Shown here: positions 61,301 through 64,000 of the stretch, one piece after another
Position numbering within the stretch: position 1 is the first letter of the stretch
Layout of the letters: each line of letters begins with the position of its first letter
The notes under the pieces: generated by a model
The model's input: the letters and a program-made list of their open reading frames with translations, nothing else
Databases searched by the model: none
Told to the model about the DNA's origin: nothing
NCBI RefSeq assembly: GCF_965224175.1
Contig: NZ_OZ245041.1
Coordinates: 2,232,001 to 2,296,000 of the forward strand
DNA length: 64,000 nt
Direction: 5' to 3'
DNA from: Kordia sp965224175
GTDB taxonomy: Bacteria > Bacteroidota > Bacteroidia > Flavobacteriales > Flavobacteriaceae
Translations under genes and position numbers: made by a program

Positions 61301-61938
61301 TGAAGAAAGAGTTTTTTACGTATTTTCTAAAAACTTATGTTGTTTTATTATTGCCAATGGCTAGTATATTCACAACAAGCCCATCATTATCTTGGAAAGA
61401 AAAGTTAGGATGGTTTTTCTTGATTCCATTTATCATTGCACTATTTCTTACTCCATTATTTTATTGGTTAACACCTAAACTAAAAACTTATCATCGTCGT
61501 AAAAAGACAAAGAAAAAGTTATTCAAAGCATTCATTGACCAAAATGATTTTAAAACCACAACGGATGGCATGCTACACGGAAGAATTGATGACTACATAA
61601 TTTTTCTGCAAGCAAACTACGATGAATTTCAGTATACAAAATGGATTGAGATTCAAGTGCTCTTTCATCCAAAGCAACGAAATCAATACATTTCGCAATC
61701 ACTTTTACAACGTTTACAGAGGAAATACGAAGAAAAAAATGTAACATGGCACGCCAATAGTATACTAATAAAGAAAATATACGCATTAAGAATGCCGAAA
61801 TACGAAGTTGTATATCCGCTGTTAAAACAATGTATTTCTGAATTAAAAGCTCAAAATATTGCGCCTATTTCATATACAGCATGGACAGCAATGTTACCAG
61901 AAGTACAACAATATTATAATAACCTTGAGAAACTATAA
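61300..61938 (+). CDS. Unrecognised two-helix membrane-anchored protein
   Basis: A 212-residue protein with two N-terminal helices (residues ~8-24 and ~34-56) and a soluble C-terminal part (~70-212) of mixed helix and strand without recognised domain. It starts one base inside the signal-peptidase-like gene's stop (TAATG), so their translation is coupled. Topology is probably cytoplasmic for the C-terminal domain. Confidence 0.7.
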   Translation: MKKEFFTYFLKTYVVLLLPMASIFTTSPSLSWKEKLGWFFLIPFIIALFLTPLFYWLTPKLKTYHRRKKTKKKLFKAFIDQNDFKTTTDGMLHGRIDDYIIFLQANYDEFQYTKWIEIQVLFHPKQRNQYISQSLLQRLQRKYEEKNVTWHANSILIKKIYALRMPKYEVVYPLLKQCISELKAQNIAPISYTAWTAMLPEVQQYYNNLEKL

Positions 61939-61974
61939 ATAATTGTATTTTTATAGAGAATTGAATATACGTTA

Positions 61975-63222
61975 ATGGAAAAATTAAAACGATCTGAATT
62001 ATTTGGCGCTGCCTTAGTTCCTGTTACAGGTGCTTTGGTAGAACGTTATAATAAATGCCTTTCATACATTGGAACAGCACCAACGCAATTGCTCAGTTTT
62101 CATATTGACGCCATGGGTTGGAGTCCTGAAATTGCTGATGAGAAAGATGATTTTTTATATTTAAATTCTGGAGAAGCAAATCCAAATGCAATTATTCTTT
62201 CACCAAAACAAAACGAAAAACCTGCGTATTCGCCTTTTCACAGTTTTGACAGAGAGATTATGAATTTAGTTTTTAAACAACACAAACACGCTATTAAAGA
62301 CATTACACGTGATGCTGCGATTTGTGTAGATTTAGATCAATACATAGATGCTTTTTACGAGCCAGAAGATTTATTAAAATACAATCAAATTACGGTCGAT
62401 TTTACCGTTGTTGAAGATTTGTTTACCGTTCAACAAAAACAATTACAACTTGTAAAAGAGTTTCATGAAGAAGATAACTTTTTAGACGAAAGCTTACATT
62501 TAAAAATTTTAGCATCCGCTAGAAAGCATGGTGATTTACGATCGCGAACGTTACAAATGGAAAGTATCGATTTTAAAACGAGTTCTTTTTATACCAAAGC
62601 ATTTGGTGGCGTATTTGTATTTAGAAGAAAAGGAAGTGGAAAAAATATTTTAATCTTCGAATCGAAAGAAGAAGCAGACAAAGTAGTAACTTCTGCCAAA
62701 ACACAAGCTTTTCATATTGAAGATGGACGTTTTTTTAGTGCGTTGGCTGCTGAAAAAATGATTGTTCTCGATCCAGAACACAGTGTATTGTCTGGATATT
62801 TTGAACGTGTACAGAAAACTATTTTCTTATCACACATAAAAGAACCAACACATTCTTTGAGTGATATTTTAGACAATTCGAATGTTTACAAACGCTATTT
62901 AAATCGTTTAACGGCTGATACACGCAAACAACTGATGATTCTTGATCGTTTGCAAACAAATGCGACAAAAGCAAATGCCTTAGATGTAGAAGGCGGATTG
63001 ACACCAGAAGTATTAGCTTGTATACAAATACCAACACCTGAATTGTCGATGGATTTACAAGAACTGGTTTGGAAACTTATTGTAAAAACAACACCTTATA
63101 AAGATCCACTATTTTTATATTGGTATGATAAAGAAACATTTTATGCGGAATATACCGCTTGGGACACATCGTATCAAGATTGGGTCATCAAATTAATTAA
63201 ACAAAACACCTGGAACTCATGA
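61975..63222 (+). CDS. Unrecognised 415-residue soluble protein (DUF6638-like by recollection)
   Basis: A soluble protein without signal or membrane helix. Sequence landmarks are ELFGAALVPVTGALVERYNK, HIDAMGWSPEIADEKDDFLY, FYTKAFGGVFVFRRKGSGKN and DPLFLYWYDKETFYAEYTAW. I recall similar sequences labelled DUF6638 in flavobacterial genomes, which is memory and not verified here. The last four bases overlap the following gene. No catalytic motif can be named. Confidence 0.7.
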   Translation: MEKLKRSELFGAALVPVTGALVERYNKCLSYIGTAPTQLLSFHIDAMGWSPEIADEKDDFLYLNSGEANPNAIILSPKQNEKPAYSPFHSFDREIMNLVFKQHKHAIKDITRDAAICVDLDQYIDAFYEPEDLLKYNQITVDFTVVEDLFTVQQKQLQLVKEFHEEDNFLDESLHLKILASARKHGDLRSRTLQMESIDFKTSSFYTKAFGGVFVFRRKGSGKNILIFESKEEADKVVTSAKTQAFHIEDGRFFSALAAEKMIVLDPEHSVLSGYFERVQKTIFLSHIKEPTHSLSDILDNSNVYKRYLNRLTADTRKQLMILDRLQTNATKANALDVEGGLTPEVLACIQIPTPELSMDLQELVWKLIVKTTPYKDPLFLYWYDKETFYAEYTAWDTSYQDWVIKLIKQNTWNS

Positions 63223-63749
63223 TCACTTTTGAAATTATCGTATTCATATCAAGTCTCGTTTTTGGAGTTTCTATCTATTGGCTAGAAGCAAAAAGCAATG
63301 GCTTATACAGAAGCATCAATAAAATTACACATTCGAAAGAATTACAAATGAAATCGACAAGTAAGAAAGGTTTTATTGTACAACAGGAATTTATTCCACG
63401 CTTTATTTATGTGAATATATTTTTCATTATTGTTTCGCTTATTATTTACTTTTTACTCCCAATTTTCACCTTAAGTGTTGCTTATTATGTAACTGCTTTG
63501 GTGGGAACAATGATTGGAATTTATATTGCAAATTTTATCATTGATGTAAAAGATAAATCGGAAGAAATTATAGATAAGGTAGTTGATACAGGAAAAGATT
63601 TTATTGACGATATTAAAACCAAAGGAAAAGAAGCTGCTGATAGTTTTTCAAAAGATGAAACACCAACAGAAGAATCGACTTCCAGCGAACCTGAAGCACC
63701 AAAAAAGAGTGCTAGAGAACGTTTAAAAGATAAAGGATTATTAAAATAA
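63219..63749 (+). CDS. Unrecognised membrane protein with acidic tail
   Basis: A 176-residue protein with an N-terminal helix (~4-20), a central hairpin of two helices (~65-105: FIIVSLIIYFLLPIFTLSV, YYVTALVGTMIGIYIANFI), then a charged tail with VDKVVDTGKDFIDDIKTKGK-like helix (written in part) and an acidic Glu/Ser/Pro end. It overlaps the 415-residue protein gene by four bases (ATGA), so it is translated from the same message. Probably a membrane scaffold for the cluster. Confidence 0.65.
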   Translation: MITFEIIVFISSLVFGVSIYWLEAKSNGLYRSINKITHSKELQMKSTSKKGFIVQQEFIPRFIYVNIFFIIVSLIIYFLLPIFTLSVAYYVTALVGTMIGIYIANFIIDVKDKSEEIIDKVVDTGKDFIDDIKTKGKEAADSFSKDETPTEESTSSEPEAPKKSARERLKDKGLLK

Positions 63750-63754
63750 GAACT

Positions 63755-64000
63755 ATGTTAAAAAGATTTTGGAACCGTGGAACAAAACAAAAAATCATTC
63801 TGATTATTACAGGATTGATCGTTTTTTGTGCGCTTTTTATTTTGAGAGATGATTACCAGCCGTTTTTACTCTTTTTAAGAAAGTACTTGTTTATTTTATT
63901 ATTGTTTATTCTTATTATTTATTTCGGAATACGCTCGTTTCGAAAAGCAGCAAGTGCTCTCAAAAAAGTATTTAGAGGTATTCTTACACTAGCATCAATT
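63755..64000 (+). CDS. Partial membrane protein, 3' end beyond window
   Basis: The ATG at 63755 opens a frame running to the window end (82 codons so far, MLKRFWNRGTKQKIILIITG...). It has two N-terminal helices (about 14-28 and 43-60) and then a basic FRKAASALKKVFR segment. It begins 5 bp after the previous stop, continuing the run. Cut by the window edge, so its full length and function cannot be given. Confidence 0.6.
   Translation, partial: MLKRFWNRGTKQKIILIITGLIVFCALFILRDDYQPFLLFLRKYLFILLLFILIIYFGIRSFRKAASALKKVFRGILTLASI

Overview
The window is AT-rich and densely coded, and it looks like chromosomal DNA of a marine Flavobacteriaceae (Bacteroidota); overall gene content recalls Kordia, but the genus is only a guess. 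The phylum call rests on type IX secretion/gliding genes (porV, porU, gldJ), many lipoproteins with short N-terminal lipoboxes, candidate Bacteroidota promoters (TTG ... TAnnTTTG) instead of clear Shine-Dalgarno sites, and class I lanthipeptide-type leaders of the Bacteroidota kind. No integrase, transposase, phage gene, rRNA or CRISPR array was seen.

Layout. 0.1-4 kb: a polysaccharide flippase, two small double-glycine Cys-rich peptide precursors without modification enzymes, and a methyltransferase/glycosyltransferase pair. 4-8.1 kb: a LytTR response regulator, a PafA-like phosphatase lipoprotein and an mlaE-mlaF lipid-transport pair. 8.1-18 kb: envelope and housekeeping genes (manC, DUF389 protein, SprT-like protein, DUF4349 lipoprotein, a TlpA-like lipoprotein) plus unknown lipoproteins. 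18.3-22.5 kb: a minus-strand cluster of ferritin-like protein, a 19-cysteine peptide or protein, a DUF692 MNIO enzyme and a DUF2063 partner, which looks like a bufferin/HvfABC-type RiPP metallophore pathway with an unusual extra enzyme. 22.7-31 kb: a thioredoxin, two AraC-type regulators, a flavin amine oxidase, a LURP-one-related protein, a YceI protein, an SDR and an M28 peptidase. 31.1-33.8 kb: pdhA-pdhC. 35.4-43.2 kb: cdd, porV-porU and the divergent gldJ. 43.3-53.7 kb: murF, two tRNA-Val genes, folC, a TonB/ExbD/ExbD/ExbB set, nhaD, a Glu/Leu/Phe/Val-type dehydrogenase, anmK and an acyl-CoA dehydrogenase.

55.4-64 kb: a plus-strand run of mostly unrecognised genes: a coiled-coil protein, a 355-residue soluble protein, a 653-residue AAA ATPase, an NTF2-like secreted protein, a signal-peptidase-like protein with altered active-site residues, and several membrane or soluble proteins in overlapping or tightly spaced reading frames running off the window end. 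Together with the MNIO cluster this is the best candidate here for an undescribed system.

Non-coding structure includes a dispersed inverted-repeat element (one full copy, one decayed full copy, one half copy; two of them bracket the DUF692/DUF2063 pair), a five-copy octanucleotide tandem repeat upstream of cdd, several clear intrinsic terminators and a hairpin that would occlude the start codon of the TlpA-like gene.
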